Positions 25,230-34,458 of a DNA stretch of 64,000 nt are shown piece after piece. Where the stretch lies: contig CBDDKO010000002.1 of NCBI GenBank assembly GCA_965230275.1, forward strand, positions 1,116,001 through 1,180,000, given 5' to 3'. This DNA is from JAJRRS01 sp965230275 (GTDB lineage: Bacteria; Planctomycetota; Phycisphaerae; Phycisphaerales; Phycisphaeraceae). Below the pieces are notes generated by a model. It did not search any database, had not been told where the DNA came from, and worked only from the letters and a program-made list of their open reading frames with translations. Made by a program: the position numbers and the translations under genes. How positions within the stretch are numbered: the first letter of the stretch is position 1; every line of letters begins with the position of its first letter.

Positions 25230-26795
25230 ATGATGCGACGTCTCCCCGCTCTGTTCATCGTGTTCGTGTTGGTTAGCTGCATCGCTTCACCGGCGATAGC
25301 CGAAGCGCTGCGCCTGCCGGCGATCTTCAGCGACCACATGGTCTTGCAACGCGACCAGCCAGTCGCGGTCTGGGGCTGGGCGGAATCGGGAGCGGATGTT
25401 GATGTGCACTTCAAGGGTCAGAAGGTGACCACCCAGGCGGATGAAACCGGCAGGTGGCGGGTGAACCTTGAGCCATTGCAAGCCGACGCCGAGCCCGCGC
25501 AGCTGAAGGTAACCAGCGGCGAGCAAGCATTGACCGTAGACGATGTCCTGGTCGGCGAGGTCTGGTTGTGCTCCGGGCAATCCAACATGGAGTGGACCGT
25601 CGATCGGTCAGCCGACGCCGACGCGGAGATCGCCGCCGCCGATTGGCCGTTGATCCGACATATCGATGCGCCGCGCCGACCGAGCATGCTGCCGATGCAC
25701 GATATCCAGGCGGATTGGCAGGTCTGCTCGCCCGAAACGGCCGCGAAGTTCACCGCCGTCGGATACTACTTTGCACGCAAGCTGCATCAGGAACTGGATG
25801 TCCCCATCGGCCTGGTGAATTGCTCTTGGGGCGGCACACGGATCGAGCCATGGATACCGATCCAGGGATTCGCCAAGGTGCCCGAGCTTGCTGAGCTATA
25901 CAAGACAATCCAAGCGAAGCAGCCTAGTAGCGATGCCTACCAAGCTTCCGCGCGAGCCTATCTCGATGCGCTGGACGGTTGGATGGAGCAGGCCGAAGAG
26001 CATCTGGCGACGCGGGGCCTGATCACCGAGCCTAAGGCCTTCCCCGATCAACTCCAGCCCTTCACCAACCATCAAGACCCGACCATGCTGTTCAACGGCA
26101 TGATGCGGCCGTTCATCCCCTACACGATCCGCGGCTCGATCTGGTATCAGGGCGAATCCAACCGCAAAGACGGCATGGCATACCTTTATATGACCAAGGC
26201 GCTCGTGCTCGGCTGGCGGGAAGTGTGGGAACGCCCCGACCTCCCCTACTACTACGTGCAGATCGCCCCGTTCCAGTACGGCGATGAGAACCCGCACGTG
26301 CTCGCACGCTTCTGGGAAGCCCAGGCCGAAATCGAAAAACAGATCAAACACACCGGCATGGTCGTCATCCACGACATCGGCAACCTTAAAGACATCCACC
26401 CGGCCAACAAGCAGGACGTCGGCGCAAGGCTGGCGAACATGGCGCTGAAGCGCGACTACGGACACACCGAGATCATCGACAGCGGCCCGCGCTACGAATC
26501 GATGAAGGCCGACGGCGACAAGTTGCTGCTCAAGTTCACGAACGTGGGCGAAAGATTGACTTCACGCGATGGCGAGGCGCTGAGCTGGTTTGAGCTCGCC
26601 GGGGAAGCGCAGCCGTGGACAAAAGCAAACGTCGAGATCATCGCGCCAGACACGCTGGCTGTTTCAGCCCCGGGGATCGACAAGCCTGTCGCCGTGCGAT
26701 TCGCCTGGCACAAGCTCGCCGAGCCGAACCTCATCAACAGCGCGGGCCTGCCTGCTGCCCCCTTCCGCGCGGGGGAATTGCCCTCATCCGATTAG
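25230..26795 (+). CDS. Sialate O-acetylesterase-like exported enzyme
   Basis: Exported protein of 521 aa. A signal peptide covers residues 1-24 (hydrophobic core then SPAIA-EA). A beta-rich N-terminal region precedes the SGNH/GDSL-type esterase core. The catalytic block GEVWLCSGQSNMEW near residues 109-122 is diagnostic, and IRGSIWYQGESN near 300 holds a second family motif. These enzymes remove acetyl groups from sialic acids or other decorated sugars outside the cytoplasm. The ATG has an AGGAGG site. It stands alone on the plus strand and converges with rsmB. The real substrate cannot be told from sequence. Confidence 0.9.
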   Translation: MMRRLPALFIVFVLVSCIASPAIAEALRLPAIFSDHMVLQRDQPVAVWGWAESGADVDVHFKGQKVTTQADETGRWRVNLEPLQADAEPAQLKVTSGEQALTVDDVLVGEVWLCSGQSNMEWTVDRSADADAEIAAADWPLIRHIDAPRRPSMLPMHDIQADWQVCSPETAAKFTAVGYYFARKLHQELDVPIGLVNCSWGGTRIEPWIPIQGFAKVPELAELYKTIQAKQPSSDAYQASARAYLDALDGWMEQAEEHLATRGLITEPKAFPDQLQPFTNHQDPTMLFNGMMRPFIPYTIRGSIWYQGESNRKDGMAYLYMTKALVLGWREVWERPDLPYYYVQIAPFQYGDENPHVLARFWEAQAEIEKQIKHTGMVVIHDIGNLKDIHPANKQDVGARLANMALKRDYGHTEIIDSGPRYESMKADGDKLLLKFTNVGERLTSRDGEALSWFELAGEAQPWTKANVEIIAPDTLAVSAPGIDKPVAVRFAWHKLAEPNLINSAGLPAAPFRAGELPSSD

Positions 26796-26831
26796 TCGGT
26801 ATTGGGTGCCTCAACGAACGATCAATACCGA
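26796..26831. terminator. Inverted repeat between convergent genes, possible terminator
   Basis: TCGGTATTG (26796-26804) pairs exactly with CAATACCGA (26823-26831), starting directly after the esterase stop. There is no T-run on either side, so termination is only suggested by its position between two converging genes. Confidence 0.35.
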
Positions 26832-26843
26832 TCCAGAAGCCGA

Positions 26844-28175
26844 TCACCCCGGCAGGCGGATCAGCGCGTGGTAGCCGCCGTCCTGGTAGTCCGTGACCAT
26901 GCCGGACGGGTAGGCCTGGAGCTCGTGTTCGATCCTGCCACGCACACGGCCGGCGATCCAGTGGGCCTGGTCGCTGTTCTCTTCTTTCTCGATGCTGCAC
27001 GTGCTGTAAAGAATCACACCGCCCGGCGCGACCCACTGCGTCGTCTTGCGGATGATCTCACGCTGCATCGCGATCAGTGAGTTGAACGTCTTGGTATCGA
27101 AGCGGTACCGCGCCTCGGGCCGACGCGCTAGCACCGCCGTGTTCGAGCATGGCACATCCAGCAGCAGCAGGTCGATCGGCTCGCGCGGCTCGCTGTCCGG
27201 CCCGACCACGATCACGTTCTTGTAAGGCTTGGTCGCCATGCTCAACCCGGCGCGGCGTTCATTGTCCACATCAGTCGCGGCGACCGTGGCATCCGGGTGC
27301 ATCGCGGCGAGCTGCAGGGTCTTCGTGCCCCTACCCGCACAGTAATCCAGCACACGGCTGAGCTTCATGCCCTGCGTACTCTGAATCGGCAGCGACGATG
27401 CCGGGTCCTGCACGCGGCGCTGGTTGTTCTGCCCGAGGAACCGACGCAGCGCCGGCTGGTCACCTCGCCAGATAAGGAAGCCCGGCGTGTCGTGTAGCTG
27501 ATAGTCCTCGGTCACCTGCGCATCGAAGCCCGCCTCGACGGCGACGATGATCGGCGGGGACGCGATGCCGTGCTTGCAGAAGTCGATGACGCGCTGCTTG
27601 CCGTGAGGCTGGGCCCAGCGGTTGATCAGTGCGCGGGGATGGCTGGTGGCAACCGCCAGGTGGCGAGCCGTCTGGTCGGTCGGCGGGAGCAGCGAGCCAT
27701 TTAGCTGGATGCTGCCGGCCTCGAACGGCAACCGATCACGGGCCGGCTGCCACGGCGTATCCGGCAGGACCTCGCCCACAAAGTCCGACACCTTGCGCAA
27801 CACCGCGTTGACCATCCCCGCGGCCCCGGGCCGAACCAGCTGACGCGCCAGGTCCACCTGCTCATCGACCACGGCATGGACCGGCAGTCGGTGCATGAAA
27901 ATCAGCTGCGCCGCACCCGTCAGCAGTACCGCCTGCATCGGCGGCTCCATCGTGTGCAGCGGCTTATCAAGCTCGCGGTCCAGCAGGTATTCGAGCGTGA
28001 TCCATCGCTGCAACACCGTGCGGTGGATCGCGGTCGCCAGCGCGGCGTCCTTCGGCCCCAGGCCGACGGCATCAAGCTGGATCGCGGGTAGATCAGGGAA
28101 ACGCCTGGCGGCTCGGGTCAGCGAGATCGCGGCGGCGGCTCGTGCGTTTTCGGGGCGTTTGGGTGGGCCTGGCAT
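26844..28175 (-). CDS. rsmB: 16S rRNA (cytosine-C5)-methyltransferase, RsmB-like
   Basis: Protein of 443 aa with a NusB-like RNA-binding domain (about residues 10-145) and a Rossmann methyltransferase domain (about 270-443). The SAM site is seen as LDYCAGRGTKT. Both family cysteines are present: DVPCSNT (motif IV) and YSTCSIEKEEN (motif VI, the catalytic nucleophile). RsmB methylates C967 of 16S rRNA in E. coli; I infer the same target. The gene starts 9 bases after the stop of the PAS-GAF-receiver gene. Confidence 0.88.
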   Translation of the reverse strand: MPGPPKRPENARAAAAISLTRAARRFPDLPAIQLDAVGLGPKDAALATAIHRTVLQRWITLEYLLDRELDKPLHTMEPPMQAVLLTGAAQLIFMHRLPVHAVVDEQVDLARQLVRPGAAGMVNAVLRKVSDFVGEVLPDTPWQPARDRLPFEAGSIQLNGSLLPPTDQTARHLAVATSHPRALINRWAQPHGKQRVIDFCKHGIASPPIIVAVEAGFDAQVTEDYQLHDTPGFLIWRGDQPALRRFLGQNNQRRVQDPASSLPIQSTQGMKLSRVLDYCAGRGTKTLQLAAMHPDATVAATDVDNERRAGLSMATKPYKNVIVVGPDSEPREPIDLLLLDVPCSNTAVLARRPEARYRFDTKTFNSLIAMQREIIRKTTQWVAPGGVILYSTCSIEKEENSDQAHWIAGRVRGRIEHELQAYPSGMVTDYQDGGYHALIRLPG

Positions 28176-28184
28176 GTGATTCGG

Positions 28185-29909
28185 TCAGGCTTGCGGATCG
28201 GCGTCAACGGTGTCGGGCATTTCATCCTGCACGGGCAGCTCAAGGCCAAGCGCTTTGTGGACTTCTTCCATCAGCTGCTCGACCTTGAACGGCTTGAACA
28301 TCACGCTGGACAGCCCGTCCTGGCTGGCGCGGACGATCGAGTGGTGCGGGTCGTACCCGAAGCCGGTCATCAGGATCACCGGCAGGTCGTCCCGGCGGCG
28401 GCGTGCGGCGGCGAAGATCTCGTAACCGTTGCGGTACGGCATCTTGATGTCGGAGATGACCAGGTCGTAGTCATCCTGCTCCAGACAGGTGCAGGCTTCG
28501 TACCCGTCCTTGCTCATCTCGACCTTGCAGCCGGCCTTGGTGAGGATGTCGTGGATCGCCTTGCGGATGTTGACCTCGTCGTCGGCGACCAGGATCCGCT
28601 TGCCCTTGATCTGAGGATCGACATCTCCCACCTCCTGCTCGCTCGCTCCCAGCACAACGTTCGGGCCGGCGGCGACGTGCTTGACCGACTCGCGGATCGT
28701 TTCGACGTGGTCGATGATGCGGTTGAGCCGGCCGCGCATCGAGTCGTCGCCGATGTATTCCTCCATCAGCGTGCGGGCCTCGGAAATGATCTCAGCCATC
28801 GGGTGAGCCATCTCCTGGACCACGCTGTCGGTGATCTGCCCGCTGGTCGTGCAACGCTCGGTGACCAGCAGGTTCAGGATGTTCAGCGCCATGCCGACGT
28901 ATCGGCCGAAGATCTCGGCGAACTGGCGGTCGTCCTCGTTGAACGCGCCGACCGATTCGCTCTCGATGTTGTAGACGCCCACGACCTTGTCGAAGACCTT
29001 CAGCGGTACCGTCAGCGAGCTCTTGCAGTGACGCAGGCCCAGGACGTAGCGTGGGTCTTTCTCGGTGTCGTGGCAGATGTAGCTGCGGCCGGTCGTCGCG
29101 ACGTAGCCGGAGATGCCGTTGCCCTCGGGCTGGGCGTAGAGGTCGATTTCCAGGGCTTCACTCGGGAGCCCCTCAGCGATGACCACCTCCAGCTTGCCCG
29201 ACCGCTTATCCAGCAGACGCACAGCGAAGTGGTCGAACCGCATCAGGTTCTTCGAGTACTTGATGATCTTTTCCTGCAGCAGACGCAGCCGTTCGCTGGG
29301 CGCCAGCTTGGCGATCGCGTCGGATTCGATCCGGGACAGCTCGCGTCCCGCCGAGTCGATCGCGTCGATCTTCCCTTGAAGACGCCGGCCGCTGGTCGCG
29401 TCCCACACGACCGCCACCACCTGCTGCACCTCGCCCTCGTCCGTGGTGACCGGCGAGCAGATCATCTCGTAGTAGTTGTCCTGGTCCTGGAAGGTGTACT
29501 TCTTGCTGCGCGTCCGCGCACCTTCGTTCACCGCGCCGGACTGTGTCGCGAACACGCTCAGCGCCTGGATACACACCTGCCGGACGTGTTGGCTCACCGA
29601 CGGGGTGAATCCCCGCATCTTCCGGTTCGACCAGGTCATCCGCCCGTCGGCGTCGACGATGCACACGCCCTCGCCGATGGTGTTCAGCACCAGGCTCGAC
29701 TTCTCGCCGACCAGCGCCCGCTCAAGCGGCAGGAAGTCGCCTACGTCGGCGAATACCGCGTGGTAGCTGTGCGTCCGAAGCGCCCCCATCGCCTGGTCCA
29801 TGTCTTCAAATACATCGACCTGAAACACCCGCCGAAGCTCGTCGGTGACGGGGTACTCCCGGGTGACCTTCCCGGTCAGGATCAGGATGCGTGGGCGGCT
29901 GTCATGCAT
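28185..29909 (-). CDS. PAS-GAF-receiver signalling protein
   Basis: Cytosolic signalling protein of 574 aa without membrane segments. An N-terminal receiver-like or degenerate domain (residues 1-60) precedes a PAS domain (about 75-190, with NTIGEGVCIVDADGRMTW). A GAF domain covers about 215-370. A helical segment follows that resembles a histidine-kinase dimerisation region, but no catalytic ATPase domain is present. A C-terminal receiver domain (about 445-560) has ILVADDE, the phosphoacceptor in LVISDIKMP and the lysine in MFKPF. It lies directly upstream of rsmB. Its partner kinase is unknown. Confidence 0.85.
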   Translation of the reverse strand: MHDSRPRILILTGKVTREYPVTDELRRVFQVDVFEDMDQAMGALRTHSYHAVFADVGDFLPLERALVGEKSSLVLNTIGEGVCIVDADGRMTWSNRKMRGFTPSVSQHVRQVCIQALSVFATQSGAVNEGARTRSKKYTFQDQDNYYEMICSPVTTDEGEVQQVVAVVWDATSGRRLQGKIDAIDSAGRELSRIESDAIAKLAPSERLRLLQEKIIKYSKNLMRFDHFAVRLLDKRSGKLEVVIAEGLPSEALEIDLYAQPEGNGISGYVATTGRSYICHDTEKDPRYVLGLRHCKSSLTVPLKVFDKVVGVYNIESESVGAFNEDDRQFAEIFGRYVGMALNILNLLVTERCTTSGQITDSVVQEMAHPMAEIISEARTLMEEYIGDDSMRGRLNRIIDHVETIRESVKHVAAGPNVVLGASEQEVGDVDPQIKGKRILVADDEVNIRKAIHDILTKAGCKVEMSKDGYEACTCLEQDDYDLVISDIKMPYRNGYEIFAAARRRRDDLPVILMTGFGYDPHHSIVRASQDGLSSVMFKPFKVEQLMEEVHKALGLELPVQDEMPDTVDADPQA

Positions 29910-29982
29910 ACAAATTACTCAACCCGTACCAACCCGTACCCTAGTACCAGCATCTTATCGAGTATCTGCCGGCGAAGGCATT

Positions 29983-30009
29983 ATTATATCGCCGGTTACA
30001 CCAGATCAA
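29983..30009 (-). promoter_or_regulatory. Possible promoter of the PAS-GAF-receiver gene
   Basis: On the minus strand a perfect -10 TATAAT (29988-29983) stands 15 nt after TTGATC (30009-30004). The spacing is short. The predicted start of transcription is about 65 bases before the ATG at 29909. Confidence 0.4.
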
Positions 30010-30032
30010 GGCCCGGCATTAGCCTTTGGCCA

Positions 30033-31061
30033 TTAAAGTCGCCGGCTGATCACGGTATCGGCTAATTGCAGCAGGCTCGTGCGGGCGGGGCTGTCAGGTA
30101 ATTGCTCATGGAGGCAGGTTTTGGCCTGCTCGACAAGGGCGATCGCCCTATCGCGGGTGTAGGTCATGCCGTCCGTTGCGGACAGCAGCTGCCGGATGCG
30201 ATCAGACCCGGCCAGGGCATCCTGTTCCGATAAGCCGGGGTCGGCCTGCTGCTTGATCAGGTCAAGTAACGCCTCCCGGTCCGCCCCCTCGCTCACCTTG
30301 ATCGCGCGGATCAACGGCAGCGTCAGCTTGCCTTTGGCAAGGTCACGGCCGAGGCTCTTGCCGACACAGTCCGGGTCGCCGGTCAGGTCCAGCACATCGT
30401 CGATGATCTGGAAAGCGATCCCGAGCTTCTCACCGTATTCGTAAAGGGCGTCGGCCGTCGCCTGGTCACAGCCGCTTAACACCGCCGCGATCCGGCAGCA
30501 GGCACCGCAAAGGCTCGCCGTCTTGCGTGTAATGATCGTGTCGTACGTCTGCTCATCCATCGCCACATCATGCCGACGTGACAGTTGCAGCAGTTCCCCT
30601 TCGCAGACCGTATTCGTCGCCTCGGCGATGATCCGGCTGATCCTCGGCTCATCGAGGCTGGAGCACAGGTGATAGGCGTGGCTGATCAGGTAATCCCCGA
30701 GCATCACCGCCGCCTCGTTGCCCTTGAGCTGGTTGATCGTCTGGCCCCGGCGACGCATCTCCGCGTCGTCCAGCACATCGTCATGGACCAGCGTCGCCAT
30801 ATGCACCATCTCGACCACGGCCGCGGCGGTCAGGTGGCGTGGGTCGGTCCGGTCACGGTCCGGCTCGATCGCCATCGCCGTCATCAGCACCAGCATCGGC
30901 CTGAGCATCTTGCCGTGGTACCGCTGGACGTGCTCGACCAACTGGTTCACGCAGCCCAGATCGCTGACCAATTCCTCAGCAAACACACGGCGAACCTCGA
31001 CCAGGTCGGCATCCAGCCGGCTGCGGAGCAATTCGTCATGTGTGCTGCTGAGTACGGTCAT
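30033..31061 (-). CDS. Polyprenyl (isoprenyl) diphosphate synthase
   Basis: Trans-isoprenyl diphosphate synthase of 342 aa that condenses isopentenyl diphosphate with allylic primers. Both aspartate-rich motifs are intact: HDDVLDDA in the first and QIIDDVLDLTGD in the second. The residues before the first motif (MVHMATLV) lack bulky aromatics at the position that stops short chains, so a longer product such as octaprenyl or longer is likely, but this is inference. ATG 31061 gives the normal N-terminus; a longer frame starts upstream. It is divergent from the kinase gene. Confidence 0.9.
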   Translation of the reverse strand: MTVLSSTHDELLRSRLDADLVEVRRVFAEELVSDLGCVNQLVEHVQRYHGKMLRPMLVLMTAMAIEPDRDRTDPRHLTAAAVVEMVHMATLVHDDVLDDAEMRRRGQTINQLKGNEAAVMLGDYLISHAYHLCSSLDEPRISRIIAEATNTVCEGELLQLSRRHDVAMDEQTYDTIITRKTASLCGACCRIAAVLSGCDQATADALYEYGEKLGIAFQIIDDVLDLTGDPDCVGKSLGRDLAKGKLTLPLIRAIKVSEGADREALLDLIKQQADPGLSEQDALAGSDRIRQLLSATDGMTYTRDRAIALVEQAKTCLHEQLPDSPARTSLLQLADTVISRRL

Positions 31062-31197
31062 TCGCGGTATCCGGGACGCCCAAGCTGACCCATATACTGT
31101 CGGCTGAGGATTGTAGCCGCCCGGCCCGGGGTTTGCCCACATAATCGCCACGTCGCCCTGGAGTTTAAACATTCACTAGATATTAAGTCGGCTGGGT

Positions 31198-31225
31198 TTG
31201 CGCTCGATTCTACTGAGGGTACAAT
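31198..31225 (+). promoter_or_regulatory. Possible promoter of the Ser/Thr kinase gene
   Basis: TTGCGC (31198-31203) and TACAAT (31220-31225) are separated by 16 nt. The leader to the ATG at 31318 would be about 85 bases. Confidence 0.4.
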
Positions 31226-31317
31226 GAGTTTGTCCCGCCGCCATGACCTGTGCTATGGTGTGCGGCTTGTCCGTTGTCACATACGTCCGTCTTTTCAGAC
31301 AGTTTCCTCGGGTCACG

Positions 31318-32583
31318 ATGGCTGAGACTAACCAACCCGGTTCCGACACCTTGCTCGGCAAGCTCGTCATCGAGCGCGGCCTGGCGACCAACGACGATAT
31401 CGAACGCTGTTTACAGAAGCAGCGCGAGATCAATCTCGAGTCCAGCACCGCCGGGGAGACCGAGCCGCCGAACCAGCGCAGCCTCGCTCAGCTGTTGGTC
31501 GAGGACGGTGCCGTCACACAGAAGCAGATTGAGCGCCTCCGCCCAGAGGTCGAAGAGCAGAGCGGCAAGCGGCAGATCCCCGGCTACCAGATCCTCGAGC
31601 GCCTCGGTGCCGGCGCGATGGCGACCGTCTACAAGGCCCGACAACTCAGCCTCGACCGGATGGTCGCCGTCAAGGTCCTGCCGCGCAAGCACACGAACAA
31701 CGAAGACTTTGTCAACCGCTTCTACAAGGAAGGCAAAGCCGCCGCCAAGCTGAACCACCCGAACATCGTCGGGGCCCTGGAAATCGGCCAAGCCGGCGAA
31801 ACCTACTTCTTCGTCATGGAATACGTCGAGGGCCGAAGTGTCTTCGAAGACATCCAGGAAAAGGGCCCATACAGCGAAGAGGACGCACTGAAAATCAGCA
31901 TCGGCGTGGCCAAAGCGCTCGAACACGCCCACAAGGCCGGGTTCGTCCACCGGGACGTCAAGCCCAAGAACATCATGCTCACGGTGGACGACATCGCCAA
32001 GCTCGCCGACATGGGCCTCGCCCGCGCGGTCAGCGACCGTGAAGCCGCCGAGGCAGAGGCCGGCAAAGCCTTCGGCACGCCCTACTACATCTCCCCCGAG
32101 CAGATCAAGGGCGACCTGGACGTCGATAAACGCGCCGATATCTACAGCCTCGGCTGCACGCTCTACCACATGGTCACCGGACGTGTCCCCTTCGACGGGC
32201 CCAACCCCTCGGCCGTGATGCGCAAGCACCTGAACACCGACGTCACCCCCGTCGACCACATCAACCACACCCTCACCCGCGGCCTCGCCGAGATCATCGA
32301 GGTCTGCATGGCCAAGGACCGCGATCAGCGGTACTCCAACGCCTCGGACCTGCTCCGTGACCTCGAAGCCGTCGCCATCGGGGAGGCCCCGCCGTTGGCC
32401 CGGAAGATGTTCGACCTCTCCCAGCTCTCCGCCCTGGACCAGAGCGCGGGCGCGATGGAAATCGTCACCCTGCCTCAGCCCGAGCCGCTGGTCGAATCGC
32501 CGCTGTTCTGGGTCGCCGCGATCGGCTGGTTCGGCGTGGTCCTGCTGCTGGTCGTCGTCATCCTCCTGATGGCATCAGGCTGA
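31318..32583 (+). CDS. Membrane-anchored Ser/Thr protein kinase with N-terminal MshEN-like region
   Basis: Protein of 421 aa. Residues 10-75 hold two copies of a GSPII_E/MshEN-like helical pattern (LGKLVIERGLATNDDIE and LAQLLVEDGAVTQKQIE). The kinase domain covers about 90-375: glycine loop GAGAMATVY (97-105), K119, HRDVKPKN (211-218), and DMG in place of DFG (231-233). A single membrane helix lies at the C-terminus (about 398-418), leaving only three residues outside. All catalytic residues are present, so it should be active. ATG 31318 follows a poor ribosome site; an upstream frame is open. Confidence 0.88.
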   Translation: MAETNQPGSDTLLGKLVIERGLATNDDIERCLQKQREINLESSTAGETEPPNQRSLAQLLVEDGAVTQKQIERLRPEVEEQSGKRQIPGYQILERLGAGAMATVYKARQLSLDRMVAVKVLPRKHTNNEDFVNRFYKEGKAAAKLNHPNIVGALEIGQAGETYFFVMEYVEGRSVFEDIQEKGPYSEEDALKISIGVAKALEHAHKAGFVHRDVKPKNIMLTVDDIAKLADMGLARAVSDREAAEAEAGKAFGTPYYISPEQIKGDLDVDKRADIYSLGCTLYHMVTGRVPFDGPNPSAVMRKHLNTDVTPVDHINHTLTRGLAEIIEVCMAKDRDQRYSNASDLLRDLEAVAIGEAPPLARKMFDLSQLSALDQSAGAMEIVTLPQPEPLVESPLFWVAAIGWFGVVLLLVVVILLMASG

Positions 32584-32706
32584 GCCCCTCTCCATCTACA
32601 GCCGATAACCTCGCCGTCCCTGGAACAATCCAAGGCCAGGTGTAGTTAATCAGTGGGGCAAGTAGCGTCGATAAAGACAACACCAGGGGGGCAAGGTCAC
32701 ACACGC

Positions 32707-33246
32707 ATGACTCATCCATCCAACCAGCCAGACTCTAGTTCCCCAAGCACACCGGCTAAGCCCGGGCAGAAGCCCTGGTTGTTCGTGCTGCTGCTGGGCC
32801 TGCTGGCCTGCGGGATCGTCCTCGCGCAGCAATACCGTCAAGGCGACCCGTCACAGGATCAGGTGGCATGGCAGCCAAGCTACGAGACAGCGATCGAGGC
32901 GGCCGGCTCTTCTGATAAACCGGTGTTCGTCGTCTTCAGCGCCGACTGGTGCGGCCCCTGCAAGCAGATGAAGGCATGGGTCTTCTCGGATACCGCGGTT
33001 GCCGATCGTATCACCCATGACTTCGTGCCGGTCCGCATCGACCTGACCCATAACGAATCGTCCGCGATCGATCTAGCGCAACGGTACAACGTCCAAGGTA
33101 TCCCGGCGCTGTTCGTGCTGGATGCCGAAGGTAATCCTCTCAGCCGGATGACCGGCTATATGAGCAAAGATGAACTGATGAACTGGCTCGACGTGGCAGC
33201 TTGGAAGCTCGACAACCCGACACCGCCCATCGCAGCGGTGCCGTAA
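32707..33246 (+). CDS. Membrane-anchored thioredoxin-like protein
   Basis: Protein of 179 aa with one N-terminal membrane helix (about residues 23-40) followed by a thioredoxin fold outside the cytoplasm. The active site is WCGPCK (residues about 83-88) and the cis-proline region is GIPALF. This pattern fits thioredoxin-like/DsbD-gamma-type reductants of extracytoplasmic disulfides. ATG 32707 gives a short polar leader before the helix. It lies in the same direction as the kinase and transaldolase genes. Confidence 0.85.
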   Translation: MTHPSNQPDSSSPSTPAKPGQKPWLFVLLLGLLACGIVLAQQYRQGDPSQDQVAWQPSYETAIEAAGSSDKPVFVVFSADWCGPCKQMKAWVFSDTAVADRITHDFVPVRIDLTHNESSAIDLAQRYNVQGIPALFVLDAEGNPLSRMTGYMSKDELMNWLDVAAWKLDNPTPPIAAVP

Positions 33247-33291
33247 CACGCCAAGCTGAGCAAGACACCGTTCGATATGAAAGGAACGATG

Positions 33292-34350
33292 ATGGCATCA
33301 TCCCTCCGCTCTCTGATCGATTCAGGCACTAAGCTCTGGCTCGACTCGATCGACCCCGACCTGACCGTCAAGAACCGCGCCCTGGGCGCGACGGGCGCGA
33401 CGTCCAACCCCATCATCGTCTCCGACCTGATCAAGACCGGCCGCTTCGACGACAAACTCACCGAGCTATTTAACGCCGGCCACTCCGACGAACAGGCCGC
33501 CTGGCTCACCACCGATCACCTGGTCAGGCAGGCCCAGGACGTCTTCCTGCAGGTCTGGGAACAGACCAACGGCAACGACGGCTACGTCAGCTTCGAGCTC
33601 GACCCGCTGCTCGAAGACCTCACTCTCGGCCCGGACCACGAGACGCGCGTCCGGCGTTACATCGAACTCGGTAAGCAGTGGGCCAGGGGCCACAAGAACC
33701 GCATGATCAAGGTCCCCGCCACCGCCGCCGGCCTGGACGCCGTCGAGGAACTCGCCGCCGCGGGTGTCACGCTGAACGTCACCCTGATCTTCTCCAAGCG
33801 CCAGTACCAGGCCGCCCGCGACGCCGTATGGCGTGGCGCTCAGCGCCGGGCTGATGGGCTCGACGGATTCAAGAGCGTCTACAGCATCTTCGTGTCACGT
33901 GTTGATGTCTATACCGAAAAGCGTATCCCCAGCCTGAGCACCGAAGCGCAAGGCCAGGTCGGTATCGTCAACGTCAAGCGCCTCTGGCAGCAGAACCAGG
34001 CGTTCTGGGCCGACAAGGGCCTGAAGCTCGACCAGGAGATCATCTTCGCATCGACCGGCACGAAGAAGCCCGACGACCCGGCCGACAAGTACGTCGCCGC
34101 GCTGGCCGGCAGCGACATCCAGACCAACCCCCCCGCCACCAACGACGCCATCGAAGCACTCGGCAAGGTCTATTCTCGCCGGGTCGATCAGATGCCGCCG
34201 GATGAGGTGCTCGAAGACATCGACGCCAAAGTCGATCAGGAAGTGCTTGAGCAGACGCTGATGGAAGAAGGCACCGCCAAGTTCGCCGACCCGCACAAGG
34301 CGCTGCTAGATTTGATCGGTTCCAAGCGCTCCAAGCTCGCCGCGGCGTGA
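33292..34350 (+). CDS. tal: Transaldolase
   Basis: Transaldolase of 352 aa in the non-oxidative pentose phosphate pathway, transferring dihydroxyacetone between sugar phosphates. The Schiff-base lysine is in RMIKVPATAAGLDAV, and the GATSNPIIV loop near the start and TLNVTLIFS strand are typical. The length matches the TalB/Tal-Pgi-type subgroup rather than the short TalC form. Two tandem ATGs (33289, 33292) follow AAAGGA; I prefer the second for spacing. A strong terminator follows. Confidence 0.92.
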   Translation: MASSLRSLIDSGTKLWLDSIDPDLTVKNRALGATGATSNPIIVSDLIKTGRFDDKLTELFNAGHSDEQAAWLTTDHLVRQAQDVFLQVWEQTNGNDGYVSFELDPLLEDLTLGPDHETRVRRYIELGKQWARGHKNRMIKVPATAAGLDAVEELAAAGVTLNVTLIFSKRQYQAARDAVWRGAQRRADGLDGFKSVYSIFVSRVDVYTEKRIPSLSTEAQGQVGIVNVKRLWQQNQAFWADKGLKLDQEIIFASTGTKKPDDPADKYVAALAGSDIQTNPPATNDAIEALGKVYSRRVDQMPPDEVLEDIDAKVDQEVLEQTLMEEGTAKFADPHKALLDLIGSKRSKLAAA

Positions 34351-34373
34351 ACACTTCTATAACACACATCCAA

Positions 34374-34403
34374 AGCCTCGCCCTCACCCGGCGGGGCTTT
34401 TTT
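34374..34403 (+). terminator. Rho-independent terminator after tal
   Basis: GCCTCGCC pairs with GGCGGGGC (one T-G pair, short loop) and is followed by TTTTTT. It separates tal from glpK, so glpKF must have another promoter or depend on read-through. Confidence 0.88.
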
Positions 34404-34458
34404 GATGGCGGTAACATACGCACACTCACCGTGCGACGGATGCCACCAGGAGCTGACC

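Noticed and set aside
28176..30065. Long plus-strand open frame opposite the PAS-GAF-receiver gene
   Set aside because: It is antisense to a gene with clear domains, has the composition of a mirrored GC-rich frame and shows no family pattern.
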